Assembly (NCBI GenBank): GCA_017403955.1 | Contig: JAFRDH010000001.1 | Location: 1 to 56,374 of the forward strand | Direction: 5' to 3' | Length of the DNA: 56,374 bases | DNA from: Mogibacterium sp. | Lineage (GTDB): Bacteria > Bacillota > Clostridia > Peptostreptococcales > Anaerovoracaceae | In this document: one piece after another, positions 8,389 to 15,537 of the stretch | How positions within the stretch are numbered: the first letter of the stretch is position 1 | How the letters are laid out: each line of letters starts with the position of its first letter | Notes under the pieces: generated by a model | Seen by the model: the letters and a program-made list of their open reading frames with translations, nothing else | What the model was told of the DNA's origin: nothing | Databases searched by the model: none | Made by a program: the position numbers and the translations under genes

Positions 8389-8401
8389 CCGGAGGAAAGT
8401 G

Positions 8402-8734
8402 ATGATAAAAAATTATATCGAGAATGCTAATTTTGAGGAAACGGGATTCAGCTATACGCTTTCGCTGATTTCAGGCAAACATAAAATGGTGATCCTGTAC
8501 TGCCTTATGGAGTACGGGACTGTGAGATTCAATGAACTTAAGAGGTATTTGAAGAATATCTCGGATAAGACGCTCAGCTCAAATCTGAAGGAGCTTGAGT
8601 CGGATCACCTGATCATCAGAACGGAATATCCGCAGATACCGCCTAAAGTCGAATATAGTCTGAGCGACAGGGGAAAGTCACTGATGGAGGTCCTCGACCA
8701 ATTGTGCATATGGGGAGAGCAAAACAGAGAGTAG
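8402..8734 (+). CDS. HxlR family transcriptional regulator
   Basis: A 110-residue winged-helix protein of the HxlR group. The family core is visible as FSYTLSLISGKHKMVILYCL (helix 1 and the K-W/I-L region). LKNISDKTLSSNLKELESD (recognition helix) and a wing ending IRTEYPQIPPKVEYSLSDRG follow. HxlR regulators act as dimers and often respond to reactive electrophiles or disulfide stress. This one has only Cys residues away from the usual N-terminal sensing position, so a thiol-based sensor is not assured. The ATG at 8402 has GGAGG six bases upstream; an adjacent GTG is an alternative. It is divergent from the flavin reductase gene, its probable target. Confidence 0.9.
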   Translation: MIKNYIENANFEETGFSYTLSLISGKHKMVILYCLMEYGTVRFNELKRYLKNISDKTLSSNLKELESDHLIIRTEYPQIPPKVEYSLSDRGKSLMEVLDQLCIWGEQNRE

Positions 8735-8794
8735 ATTCTATCGTGGCAACGATCGAATGAAAATGCACATTTTGTATATTAAGTCAATTTGCTG

Positions 8795-8803
8795 TGATAG
8801 AAT
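8795..8803 (+). promoter_or_regulatory. Extended -10 promoter element
   Basis: TG-A-TAGAAT, preceded by TG, lies 31 bases before the DUF1801 gene. The same TGTGRTAnAAT pattern occurs before several other operons in this window. Confidence 0.45.
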
Positions 8804-8833
8804 CAGTGTTAGATTTATCGGGGGTAACGGAAA

Positions 8834-9238
8834 ATGTGGAAATGTCCAAAGTGCGGCCGGGAGTTCGCTAAGCAGAATCAGGATCATTACTGTGTCAAAC
8901 CGCAGAATATTGACGAATATATTTCAGCGCAGGACGAGAAGATACAACCGGTACTGAATGAAGTAAGGGCGATACTCAGGGCTGCGTTACCTGAAGCAAC
9001 AGAGCGGATCTCTTGGTCAATGCCGACATACTGGAAGGGGAGGAACATCATACATTTTGCAGCAGCTAAGAAGCATCTCGGCATCTATCCGGGTGATGAA
9101 GCGGTAGCTGCATTTGCCGAGGAACTGACGGATCTTGAAGTAAGTAAAGGGACGATAAGGATCCCATATGACCAGCCACTGCCTGCTGAACTAATTGATA
9201 AAATTGCCAGATGGTGCTATGAGCATTATTCGCGATAA
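8834..9238 (+). CDS. DUF1801 (YdhG-like) protein with N-terminal zinc-ribbon-like motif
   Basis: A 134-residue small protein of the DUF1801/YdhG-like fold. The core ISAQDEKIQPVLNEVRAIL, ISWSMPTYW and IHFAAAKKHLGIYPG match family landmarks. It is preceded by about 20 residues that form a possible metal-binding knuckle: CPKCG at residues 4-8 and HYC about 15 residues on. Members include frataxin-like proposed iron chaperones, but most have no proven role. The start ATG follows CGGGGGTAACGGAAA with modest Shine-Dalgarno match. It begins a run of small co-directional genes. The family call is fairly sure; the function is open. Confidence 0.75.
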   Translation: MWKCPKCGREFAKQNQDHYCVKPQNIDEYISAQDEKIQPVLNEVRAILRAALPEATERISWSMPTYWKGRNIIHFAAAKKHLGIYPGDEAVAAFAEELTDLEVSKGTIRIPYDQPLPAELIDKIARWCYEHYSR

Positions 9239-9263
9239 TGCTGCAGCACGGATACTTTGACAT

Positions 9264-9941
9264 ATGACGATCGACGATATATACATCCGAACAATAGAAG
9301 ACCTTGAAAATGCGGTCACTGAACTCGGCTTCCTTCCTTTCTTCGAGAATTCGCTTCCCGGATTTTCCATTGAGGAGCATGTTGACCCGGGCATCTGGTT
9401 CAGAACAGATGACGGACCATGGGAATGGAAGGGCCCGGTGATCAACGAACTGAACTGCGCTTACGGAAAGTTTTTTGAGAAAAAGGCTGCGTATATAAGC
9501 CCGGAATGGTTCCCAGACTTCGCCAATTACAGGCGGAACGGATATGATTTTGATGCCAGATTTGATGATGGCCTGGTGTTCCATGGAGATAAGGTGCTGT
9601 ATGACCTTATCGACAATAATGCACCGGTGCTTTCCAAGAGACTCAAATATCTCGGCAATTACCGCAAAGGCGGAAACAAAGGATTCGATACGATCATAAA
9701 CCGGCTGCAGTCTCAGGGATACGTCCTGATCAGCGACTTCAGATATATGATCGACAAGAACGGAAATGAATATGGCTGGGGCGTTGCGGAATATTCTACT
9801 CCGGAACACTTCATGGGGAATTCATTCACTGACAGCGTGTACAGCAGAACTCCGGAAGAGTCCTTTGAGAAGATGGTCGAACATTTCCACAGGATACTTC
9901 CGTATATCGATGAGAATAGAATCAGGACATTCCTGAAGTGA
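9264..9941 (+). CDS. Conserved protein of unknown function, AlkZ-related-like
   Basis: A 225-residue soluble protein. It has a recognisable conserved core: GPWEWKGPVINELNCAYGKFF, then SPEWFPDFANYRRNGYDFDARFDDG, and a C-terminal part with KYLGNYRKGGNKGFDTIINR that could be a winged-helix segment. I associate this pattern with a conserved Bacillota family sometimes labelled AlkZ-related, but I cannot confirm a DNA glycosylase activity from the sequence. There is no signal peptide and no membrane segment. It lies 25 bases after the DUF1801 gene and 13 bases before a glutaredoxin-like gene, so the three are probably co-transcribed. Confidence 0.55.
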   Translation: MTIDDIYIRTIEDLENAVTELGFLPFFENSLPGFSIEEHVDPGIWFRTDDGPWEWKGPVINELNCAYGKFFEKKAAYISPEWFPDFANYRRNGYDFDARFDDGLVFHGDKVLYDLIDNNAPVLSKRLKYLGNYRKGGNKGFDTIINRLQSQGYVLISDFRYMIDKNGNEYGWGVAEYSTPEHFMGNSFTDSVYSRTPEESFEKMVEHFHRILPYIDENRIRTFLK

Positions 9942-9954
9942 GGTAAGGTGCAAT

Positions 9955-10233
9955 ATGAAGAAAATAACAATGTTCCACATTGACGAATGCAGGTACTGCG
10001 ATTTTGCAAAGAAAGCTATTGCAGAACTCAGAGCAGAGAATCCTGCGTATGAGAACGTTGAGATCGAAATGATCAATGAAAATGAGCATCCGGAGATCAT
10101 AGAGAACTACGATTACTGGTCGGTGCCGAGCCTCTTCATCGGTCATGACAAGATCTTCGAGGCAGCGCTCTTCATGCCGTACGAAACGGTCAAAGAAGGC
10201 GTGAAGCTTGCATTTGATAAGGCAATGGAGTAG
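9955..10233 (+). CDS. Glutaredoxin/thioredoxin-like protein
   Basis: A 92-residue thioredoxin-fold protein. The active-site motif CRYC follows the first beta strand (TMFHIDECRYCDFAKKAI), and a cis-proline segment SVPSLFIG follows. Such glutaredoxin-like proteins reduce disulfides in the cytoplasm. The length is typical of a minimal single-domain member. The ATG follows GAGGTAAGGTGCAAT. It sits in a short-spaced run between an unknown conserved gene and a methyltransferase gene. Its particular partner is unknown. Confidence 0.85.
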   Translation: MKKITMFHIDECRYCDFAKKAIAELRAENPAYENVEIEMINENEHPEIIENYDYWSVPSLFIGHDKIFEAALFMPYETVKEGVKLAFDKAME

Positions 10234-10272
10234 ACACCAAAGACAACATAGAGATTGAATTACTTTGACGAG

Positions 10273-11031
10273 ATGAATATAACGCAAACTTTTTACGACA
10301 ATATGGCGTCTCAGTATGACAAGCTTTTTCTTGACTGGGAAGCAACGACGCATGAGCAGGCTGAGATCCTGGATAAGATATTCAGCAATCACGGGTTCGA
10401 CAGAACGGCTCATGTTCTTGACTGCGCCTGCGGCATAGGAACTCAGGCAATAGGTATTGCCTCGCTTGGTTATGAGGTGACTGGAACTGACATAAGTGAC
10501 AGAGAACTTGAGGAAGCGGGAAAAAGAGCTGAAGAAAATGGCGTTCAGATCCGTTTCGGGCATGCTGATTTCCGTGCGCTCGAAGACTCACTTGAAGAAC
10601 AGTTCGACATTGTAATAGCAATGGATAATGCGCTCCCGCATATGCTTACAAGAGAAGACCTGAATGCAGCGGTAAGCAGTATCACAGGAATGATCAGGGA
10701 TGGCGGTATATTTGTTGCCAGCATCAGGGATTACGACAGTCTTCTTAAGGACAAGCCGCCATACTCCCCGCCATATATACACAAAAGAGCCAATGGACAG
10801 AGGGTTTCTTTCCAGACCTGGACATGGAACAATGACATTTATCACCTTGTCCAATATATAATCGATGATGATGAAACCCTTCAGATAAGCAAATTCGAAT
10901 GTGATTACAGAGCTACACTGAGGGAGGAACTGACTGCGCTGCTCAAGTCAAACGGATGCAGCGAAGTCGAGTGGCTGTTCCCTGAAACAACAGGTTTCTA
11001 TCAGCCGATAGTAGCAGCAAGGAAAAAATAA
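10273..11031 (+). CDS. Class I SAM-dependent methyltransferase
   Basis: A 252-residue Rossmann-fold methyltransferase. Motif I is VLDCACGIGTQAIGIA, then VTGTDISDRELEEA (the acidic residue contacting the SAM ribose). IRFGHADFRALE and FDIVIAMDNALPHM follow. The start could be the ATG at 10273, giving MNITQTFYDNMASQYD, which resembles related proteins, or an in-frame TTG at 10255; neither has a good ribosome binding site. Homologues of this type act on small molecules such as glycine or sarcosine or have unknown targets. It lies directly before a small lipoprotein gene, with a one-base gap. Confidence 0.8.
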   Translation: MNITQTFYDNMASQYDKLFLDWEATTHEQAEILDKIFSNHGFDRTAHVLDCACGIGTQAIGIASLGYEVTGTDISDRELEEAGKRAEENGVQIRFGHADFRALEDSLEEQFDIVIAMDNALPHMLTREDLNAAVSSITGMIRDGGIFVASIRDYDSLLKDKPPYSPPYIHKRANGQRVSFQTWTWNNDIYHLVQYIIDDDETLQISKFECDYRATLREELTALLKSNGCSEVEWLFPETTGFYQPIVAARKK

Positions 11032-11032
11032 A

Positions 11033-11389
11033 ATGAAAAAAGTAATAGCTATAATGATTCTCTGTATGAGCGTTGTACTCTTGGCTTCCTGTGGAGGCAG
11101 TGCAGGTGATAAGGCATCAGTCTCTGAAAATCCGGGCAATGCTTACCGCGTGATCACATGTGATGAATCCGGCGCACCGGTTGCAGGAGTTATGGTGCAG
11201 CTCTGCTCCGATCAGGTTTGTCAGATGGGAGAGACAGATGCTGACGGCATAGCAACATTTGATAGTGATGAGGGTATTTATACTGTACATATCTATGCTG
11301 TACCCGAAGGTTTCGCTGAAGATGATACAGAGTATCCCGTACCTGAATCATTCGGAGATGTCAATATCACTTTGAAAGCAGCGGAATAG
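11033..11389 (+). CDS. Small lipoprotein with carboxypeptidase-regulatory-like domain
   Basis: A 118-residue exported lipoprotein. A signal peptide ends in LLASC with Cys20, followed by a short linker. One beta-sandwich domain of the carboxypeptidase-regulatory or SdrD B type follows. It is recognised by DESGAPVAGVMVQLCSD, the TDADGIATF turn and the final YTVHIYAVPEGF strand. Two Cys residues in the domain (LCSDQVC) could form a disulfide outside the cell. It starts one base after the methyltransferase gene and lies before a CXXC membrane protein and a ferredoxin/thioredoxin membrane protein. Function unknown; a role in extracytoplasmic redox is only a contextual guess. Confidence 0.75.
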   Translation: MKKVIAIMILCMSVVLLASCGGSAGDKASVSENPGNAYRVITCDESGAPVAGVMVQLCSDQVCQMGETDADGIATFDSDEGIYTVHIYAVPEGFAEDDTEYPVPESFGDVNITLKAAE

Positions 11390-11437
11390 AATCCCGGAGA
11401 TAAAGGGCGATGAAACATACTTAGCAGGTGGCCGGAA

Positions 11438-11914
11438 ATGGACAGAAAGAAACTGATCCTATCTATTCAGTCCGCATTATGCGTGCTTTGGGTTGTCCTG
11501 ATGGCAGCAGCGGCGATACATATCTACAGAGACGGCCTTGCATATCAGGCGCAGGGTCATCCCGATGCATGGATATTCACAAGAGAAAAAGTGACAGCAG
11601 CTTTCGGCAGATATCTGCCGGTGCTGCTTCTTGCGGTCCTTACAAATATCGTAGGCGTGGTCATCGGCGTACGCGATGAAAATCAGGACAAACCTGTCGC
11701 AGACCCGGATACAATTGCACTATATAAAAAAGAACGCGAAAACAGGCGTGACGCAGCAGAGGAAGCAGCACGGAAACAACGTCTCAGGATCGCACGGATC
11801 GCAGTTCTGATAGTTGCAGTGATTTTTGTGATAGCAGGGATCATAAACGGCAGCATGGAAGACATGCTCATAAGAGCAGTGAATATTTGTACGGAGTGTG
11901 TCGGCCTTGGATAG
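11438..11914 (+). CDS. Membrane protein with CD1871A-type C-terminal CXXC
   Basis: A 158-residue protein with three hydrophobic segments (about residues 7-27, 55-75 and 120-140) and a charged central stretch rich in Arg, Glu and Ala. The last about 40 residues end in INICTECVGLG-like sequence (VNICTECVGLG). This matches the short CD1871A family of CXXC-containing proteins, which in Clostridia lie beside ferredoxin/TlpA membrane proteins. Here the CD1871A-like tail is fused to an extra N-terminal membrane domain. The gene overlaps the next one by 17 bases. I infer that the CXXC exchanges disulfides or electrons with the downstream protein. Confidence 0.7.
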   Translation: MDRKKLILSIQSALCVLWVVLMAAAAIHIYRDGLAYQAQGHPDAWIFTREKVTAAFGRYLPVLLLAVLTNIVGVVIGVRDENQDKPVADPDTIALYKKERENRRDAAEEAARKQRLRIARIAVLIVAVIFVIAGIINGSMEDMLIRAVNICTECVGLG

Positions 11915-13370
11915 TCAGAATTCAGCAAAAACTTCATGGCGGGAAAGGTGCCGTCCGGGCAAACGCAGACTGATCCAGCTGTATTCAGCAGTTCTCTATA
12001 ATGCTTATGCCAAGGGATTCATCAAGGGCGAGATATACACAGGCAATACCAAGTTGATGTGTGTGCCCGGATTGAATTGCCATTCATGTCCTGCAGCAAT
12101 CGGCACATGTCCGCTGGGCTCACTTCAGAACGCGGTGGCATCGTCAGGAAACCGCGCGGGTTTTTATGTATTCGGTATCATAATGCTCTGGGGACTTATG
12201 CTGGGACGTACCATTTGCGGATGGCTCTGCCCGTTCGGTCTCGTACAGGAACTGCTGCACAAGATCCCGACGCATAAGATAAAGAAGAGCAAGGTAACAC
12301 GTATTCTTTCATATCTCAAGTATGTTTTTCTTGTTGCGTTTGCGATAGCAGTTCCGCTTTGGTTCGGTCTTAAGCATGGCAAAGTTGTACCGGGATTCTG
12401 CAAGTACATCTGCCCTGCAGGTACACTGGAAGGTGCTGTGGGGCTCCTTTCAAATCCGGACAATGTCGGCTTCTTCAAGATGTTGGGTCTATTATTCACG
12501 AGCAAGTTCGTTGTAATGCTGATTATTGGGCTGGCATGTGTTTTCTGCTACAGATCATTCTGCAGGTTCATTTGCCCGCTGGGAGCAATCTACGGAATGT
12601 TCAATAAGCTGGCTGTGATCGGGGCCAGGGTAGATGCGGACCGCTGTACACACTGTGGTGCCTGCGTCATGAATTGTAAGATGGATGTCCGCCATATAGG
12701 TGACCATGAATGCATCAATTGCGCTAAGTGCATGGATGTCTGCAGGCAGGATGCGATCTCGCTGAAAGCAGGTAAGATCACTTTGATCGCTCCTTCAGGC
12801 GGATGCGCTGACGACAAACCGGATTCTGCGGCAAAACGGGCAAAAGGCAAGCGTATAGCATGGACTGTCGCTTTGGTGGTTCTTGCTCTTGCGCTGCTAT
12901 GGTATAACATCCCGGATAAGTCACATAGTTCTGCCAACGGCGGCTATGCTGTTGGTGATGAGCTGTCCGACTTTACAATAGAATGTCTGGATGGAGAATC
13001 TTTCCATCTTGGCGATACACGCGGCAAGGTGACATTTATTAATCTCTGGGCTACATACTGCGGACCTTGTGTAGAGGAACTCCCGCATTTCAATGAGCTG
13101 GCAGGAGAGCATAAAGATGATGTCGCCGTGCTGGCGGTACATAGCTCAATGTCAAAGGATGACATACCTGCATACCTTGCGGACAAAGGCTGGGACAACA
13201 TTCAGTTTGCGCTTGATACAAAGGACGATCTTGTCTGGAATATTGTCGGAGGAAGTTCGACGATGCCTCAGACGATCGTGCTGGACCGGGACGGAAGGGT
13301 CATTTACAACCAGGTAGGCTCCGTCACGCCGGATCTTTTGGCACAATTGTATGAACAGGCTTCAGACTGA
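11898..13370 (+). CDS. NapH-like ferredoxin membrane protein fused to TlpA thioredoxin domain
   Basis: A 490-residue fusion. The membrane part carries NosR/NapH-type Cys-Pro motifs (CGWLCPFGLVQ, CKYICPAGTLEG, CRFICPLGAIYG) and two ferredoxin clusters (CTHCGACVMNC and CINCAKCMDVC). A transmembrane helix near residue 315 leads to an extracytoplasmic TlpA-like thioredoxin domain with WATYCGPCVEELPH. It could pass electrons from cytoplasmic ferredoxin through iron-sulfur centres to a thiol-disulfide domain outside the cell. The start may be GTG at 11898, directly after CGGAG, or TTG at 11907 with better spacing. Either way it is translationally coupled to the CXXC membrane protein. Domains are sure; the electron route is inferred. 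Confidence 0.88.
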   Translation: MSALDSQNSAKTSWRERCRPGKRRLIQLYSAVLYNAYAKGFIKGEIYTGNTKLMCVPGLNCHSCPAAIGTCPLGSLQNAVASSGNRAGFYVFGIIMLWGLMLGRTICGWLCPFGLVQELLHKIPTHKIKKSKVTRILSYLKYVFLVAFAIAVPLWFGLKHGKVVPGFCKYICPAGTLEGAVGLLSNPDNVGFFKMLGLLFTSKFVVMLIIGLACVFCYRSFCRFICPLGAIYGMFNKLAVIGARVDADRCTHCGACVMNCKMDVRHIGDHECINCAKCMDVCRQDAISLKAGKITLIAPSGGCADDKPDSAAKRAKGKRIAWTVALVVLALALLWYNIPDKSHSSANGGYAVGDELSDFTIECLDGESFHLGDTRGKVTFINLWATYCGPCVEELPHFNELAGEHKDDVAVLAVHSSMSKDDIPAYLADKGWDNIQFALDTKDDLVWNIVGGSSTMPQTIVLDRDGRVIYNQVGSVTPDLLAQLYEQASD

Positions 13371-13447
13371 AGCTTCCGGTTCTACGGAGCGTGGTTAGAT
13401 GCCCGATCTCCTTTATGATAGATTTGCCTCATAAGGAGGTACGTGAC

Positions 13448-14032
13448 ATGGATAAATATGTTACAGGAGCAGTAATACGCAGGCTCCGTGAAAGCAAGAA
13501 ACTGACGCAGGAAGAACTGGCGGACAAGATTTTTGTCAGCAGCAAAGCGGTGAGCAAATGGGAAACGGGACAGGGATTCCCGGATATCAGCCTGCTCGAA
13601 CCGCTGGCACAAGCTCTGGACATCTCCGTTATTGAACTTTTGTCCGGAGAGGATATAAGAAACCAGAACAAGTCATCCAATATCGCAAAGGTCAGGTTTT
13701 ACGTATGTCCGGTCTGTGGGAACGTGATACAGTCGATAGGAGAGGCTGTAATAAGCTGCTGCGGGATCACACTTCCGCCACTTGAGCCGGAAAAAGCAGA
13801 TGATGATCACATGATCAGGAAAGAGATCGTTGAGGATGAATACTTTGTATCGATCGATCACCCGATGACGAAGGATCACTATATTTCTTTTCTGGCGGCT
13901 GTATCGGATATGGGCGTGCAGTTCACAAAGCTTTATCCCGAAGGGAATGCCGAGGCAAGATTCAAGATCAACCGCGTCAGAAAACTATATGCATATTGCA
14001 ACAGACATGGACTTTTTGAGCTGAAAAGATAG
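13448..14032 (+). CDS. XRE-type HTH regulator fused to desulfoferrodoxin/superoxide-reductase fold
   Basis: A 194-residue protein. Residues 5-66 are a Cro/CI-type helix-turn-helix (LTQEELADKIFVSSKAVSKWE). Residues 84-113 look like a desulforedoxin knuckle with Cys87, Cys90, Cys104 and Cys105. Residues 120-194 resemble the superoxide-reductase iron domain. The five expected iron ligands are all visible: His121, His138 (HPM), His144 (HYI), Cys184 and His187 (YCNRHG). The lysine that normally precedes the first ligand histidine in the EKH motif is Asp120 here. AAGGAGG lies before the ATG. A redox- or superoxide-sensing regulator is inferred. It may control the three genes that follow. Confidence 0.8.
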   Translation: MDKYVTGAVIRRLRESKKLTQEELADKIFVSSKAVSKWETGQGFPDISLLEPLAQALDISVIELLSGEDIRNQNKSSNIAKVRFYVCPVCGNVIQSIGEAVISCCGITLPPLEPEKADDDHMIRKEIVEDEYFVSIDHPMTKDHYISFLAAVSDMGVQFTKLYPEGNAEARFKINRVRKLYAYCNRHGLFELKR

Positions 14033-14045
14033 TGAGGGCATAGAA

Positions 14046-14255
14046 ATGGAGTTCAGATGGGAAGATGGATCTGAGATCAGAACAAGTGTCGATAACAACG
14101 TTATTGTAATATCTGCAAATAAAGAAGGATTGCTCTCGCTGGCCAACCATTTTAAGGATCTGGCTGAGTCCGGTCCGGGCGGACACTTCCATCTGGACGA
14201 GCATAATTCGCTTGAAGACGGATCAGCAGAGCTGATCGTGGAGAAAATACTATAG
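14046..14255 (+). CDS. Imm32-like small protein
   Basis: A 69-residue protein whose sequence fits the Imm32 immunity protein family: SANKEGLLSLANHFKDLA, then GPGGHFHLDEHNSLEDGS and ELIVEK at the end. Family members are proposed immunity proteins of polymorphic toxin systems, although many occur away from toxins. No toxin gene is seen next to it here. It starts 13 bases after the HTH-superoxide-reductase gene and precedes the Lin0512 gene by 37 bases, so it is likely co-transcribed with them. The family call rests on motif memory. Confidence 0.7.
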   Translation: MEFRWEDGSEIRTSVDNNVIVISANKEGLLSLANHFKDLAESGPGGHFHLDEHNSLEDGSAELIVEKIL

Positions 14256-14292
14256 GAGAAAATACCGTATATGAGAGAGGCAGGTGAATAAT

Positions 14293-14652
14293 ATGGCTAT
14301 GAAGAGACTGATTATTGAATTCGGGCAAGGCGTTGACATGCACGGCGGAGATCAGAATAATGCAGTACTGAAAGCGACAAAGGATGCCATCCATCATTGC
14401 TGCATGGCAGGTATCTCAGAGATATTCGGGATAACTGACCGGAAAACGCAGGCATATATCAAGGCAGATATTTATGCGCCTCATCCTGAGGATGTGGATC
14501 CTGCAGTTGTGATCGACTATCTCAGCAGATGGAATGTTGAAGCCGAGGTACATCATGGCGGCGCTAATCCGGAAGGCATTGCGCTTGACGGCAAACCGAA
14601 AACAGAAATCACTATAGCTATCGTAGCACTGACAGTCTATGTGGAGGCATAG
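14293..14652 (+). CDS. Lin0512 family protein
   Basis: A 119-residue protein of the Lin0512 family, a conserved group of unknown function found in Bacillota and some Proteobacteria. Recognisable parts are KRLIIEFGQGVDMHGGDQN at the start, ATKDAIHHCCMAGISEIFG in the first helix, and VEAEVHHGGANPEG. It is small and soluble, without signal or membrane segments. The ATG at 14293 follows GAGAGGCAGGTGA; a GTG three codons earlier is less likely. It lies four bases before a DAPG-hydrolase-like gene, suggesting joint expression and perhaps a joint metabolic step on an aromatic or cyclic compound. Confidence 0.8.
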   Translation: MAMKRLIIEFGQGVDMHGGDQNNAVLKATKDAIHHCCMAGISEIFGITDRKTQAYIKADIYAPHPEDVDPAVVIDYLSRWNVEAEVHHGGANPEGIALDGKPKTEITIAIVALTVYVEA

Positions 14653-14656
14653 AAAA

Positions 14657-15442
14657 ATGACAGATAAAAGCGTATATGTTGCAAGTGCGGGACAGACACA
14701 TATCCCGTTCCGGGATAATACAGGAGTTGCATTCAAACCATTTGAGAAGCCGGCACGACCGGATCCGCCGCTGGCCGGACTTGAACTTACAGAAGAGGCA
14801 AAGGCAAAAGGCTATGCTCTGCCATCCCAGAGACATCATTTCCTTCCGGGACTGACAGCTGAGATGCTTGACTGGTTCTGGGCAAATATGGAAAAGGGGT
14901 ATTACCTGTGGGCACCGGGCTCGCATAAACGATTCAACTGGCTCAGGACTCCTTATGAATATGGCTTCGAAGATTCGGTCCATATTATTGCGGAAACGAC
15001 TGATCCGGCTCTGCCTGTTTTCGGCGGAGAAGGCGTCGAGATACACAGACTCCATCTGCATGACTTCTATCCGTTCACCACTGCTCTGAGCCATGTTATC
15101 TGCGAAGGTGTTTTCAATGATGCAGGTGAACTCGTAGACTCAACTGTACATGAATGGGAGGACGTACCGGGCGGTATCGTTCACATAACAGCGACCGTAA
15201 CGAATACAAAGGCATCGATGCCTCCGGGATTTGTTCTGGATATCCTCAGAAATGATCCAGACGCAAAACTTGTTCCTAATTATGCGACAGATCACGAGGA
15301 CTACGAGGCCAGCCAGTGGCCTGTTTTCCTGCCGAAACTATATGAACTGTGGAAGGACCATCCTGATCCGTCACAGAATGTACAATGCAACCTCGAAGTC
15401 GAACTCGGCTCAGATGGCAAATTTCATTACAAAAATATGTAA
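14657..15442 (+). CDS. DAPG hydrolase (PhlG-like) domain protein
   Basis: A 261-residue protein resembling the 2,4-diacetylphloroglucinol hydrolase (PhlG) family, zinc-dependent C-C bond hydrolases. Supporting segments are QRHHFLPGLTAEMLDWFWANM with the paired histidines, then YYLWAPGSHKRFNW, and later IHRLHLHDFYPFTTALSHVI, offering histidine and acidic zinc ligands. The ATG at 14657 has GGAGG nine bases upstream, inside the end of the Lin0512 gene. It ends the small operon; a terminator lies directly after it. The true substrate in this organism is unknown; phloroglucinol breakdown is not implied by the neighbours. Confidence 0.75.
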   Translation: MTDKSVYVASAGQTHIPFRDNTGVAFKPFEKPARPDPPLAGLELTEEAKAKGYALPSQRHHFLPGLTAEMLDWFWANMEKGYYLWAPGSHKRFNWLRTPYEYGFEDSVHIIAETTDPALPVFGGEGVEIHRLHLHDFYPFTTALSHVICEGVFNDAGELVDSTVHEWEDVPGGIVHITATVTNTKASMPPGFVLDILRNDPDAKLVPNYATDHEDYEASQWPVFLPKLYELWKDHPDPSQNVQCNLEVELGSDGKFHYKNM

Positions 15443-15455
15443 AGATTCTTGATCA

Positions 15456-15479
15456 AGGCCGCAATATGCGGCCTGTTTT
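15456..15479 (+). terminator. Rho-independent terminator
   Basis: AGGCCGCA (15456-15463) pairs perfectly with TGCGGCCT (15467-15474) around ATA, followed by GTTTTA. It closes the operon ending in the PhlG-like gene. Confidence 0.85.
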
Positions 15480-15491
15480 AATAATATGTTG

Positions 15492-15500
15492 TGGTATTAT
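15492..15500 (+). promoter_or_regulatory. Extended -10 promoter element
   Basis: TG-G-TATTAT lies 38 bases before the DUF4317 start. No clear -35 is present, consistent with an extended -10 promoter. Confidence 0.45.
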
Positions 15501-15537
15501 AGATACTGTCGTATTTTGTAAAAGGAGAAATCGTTAG

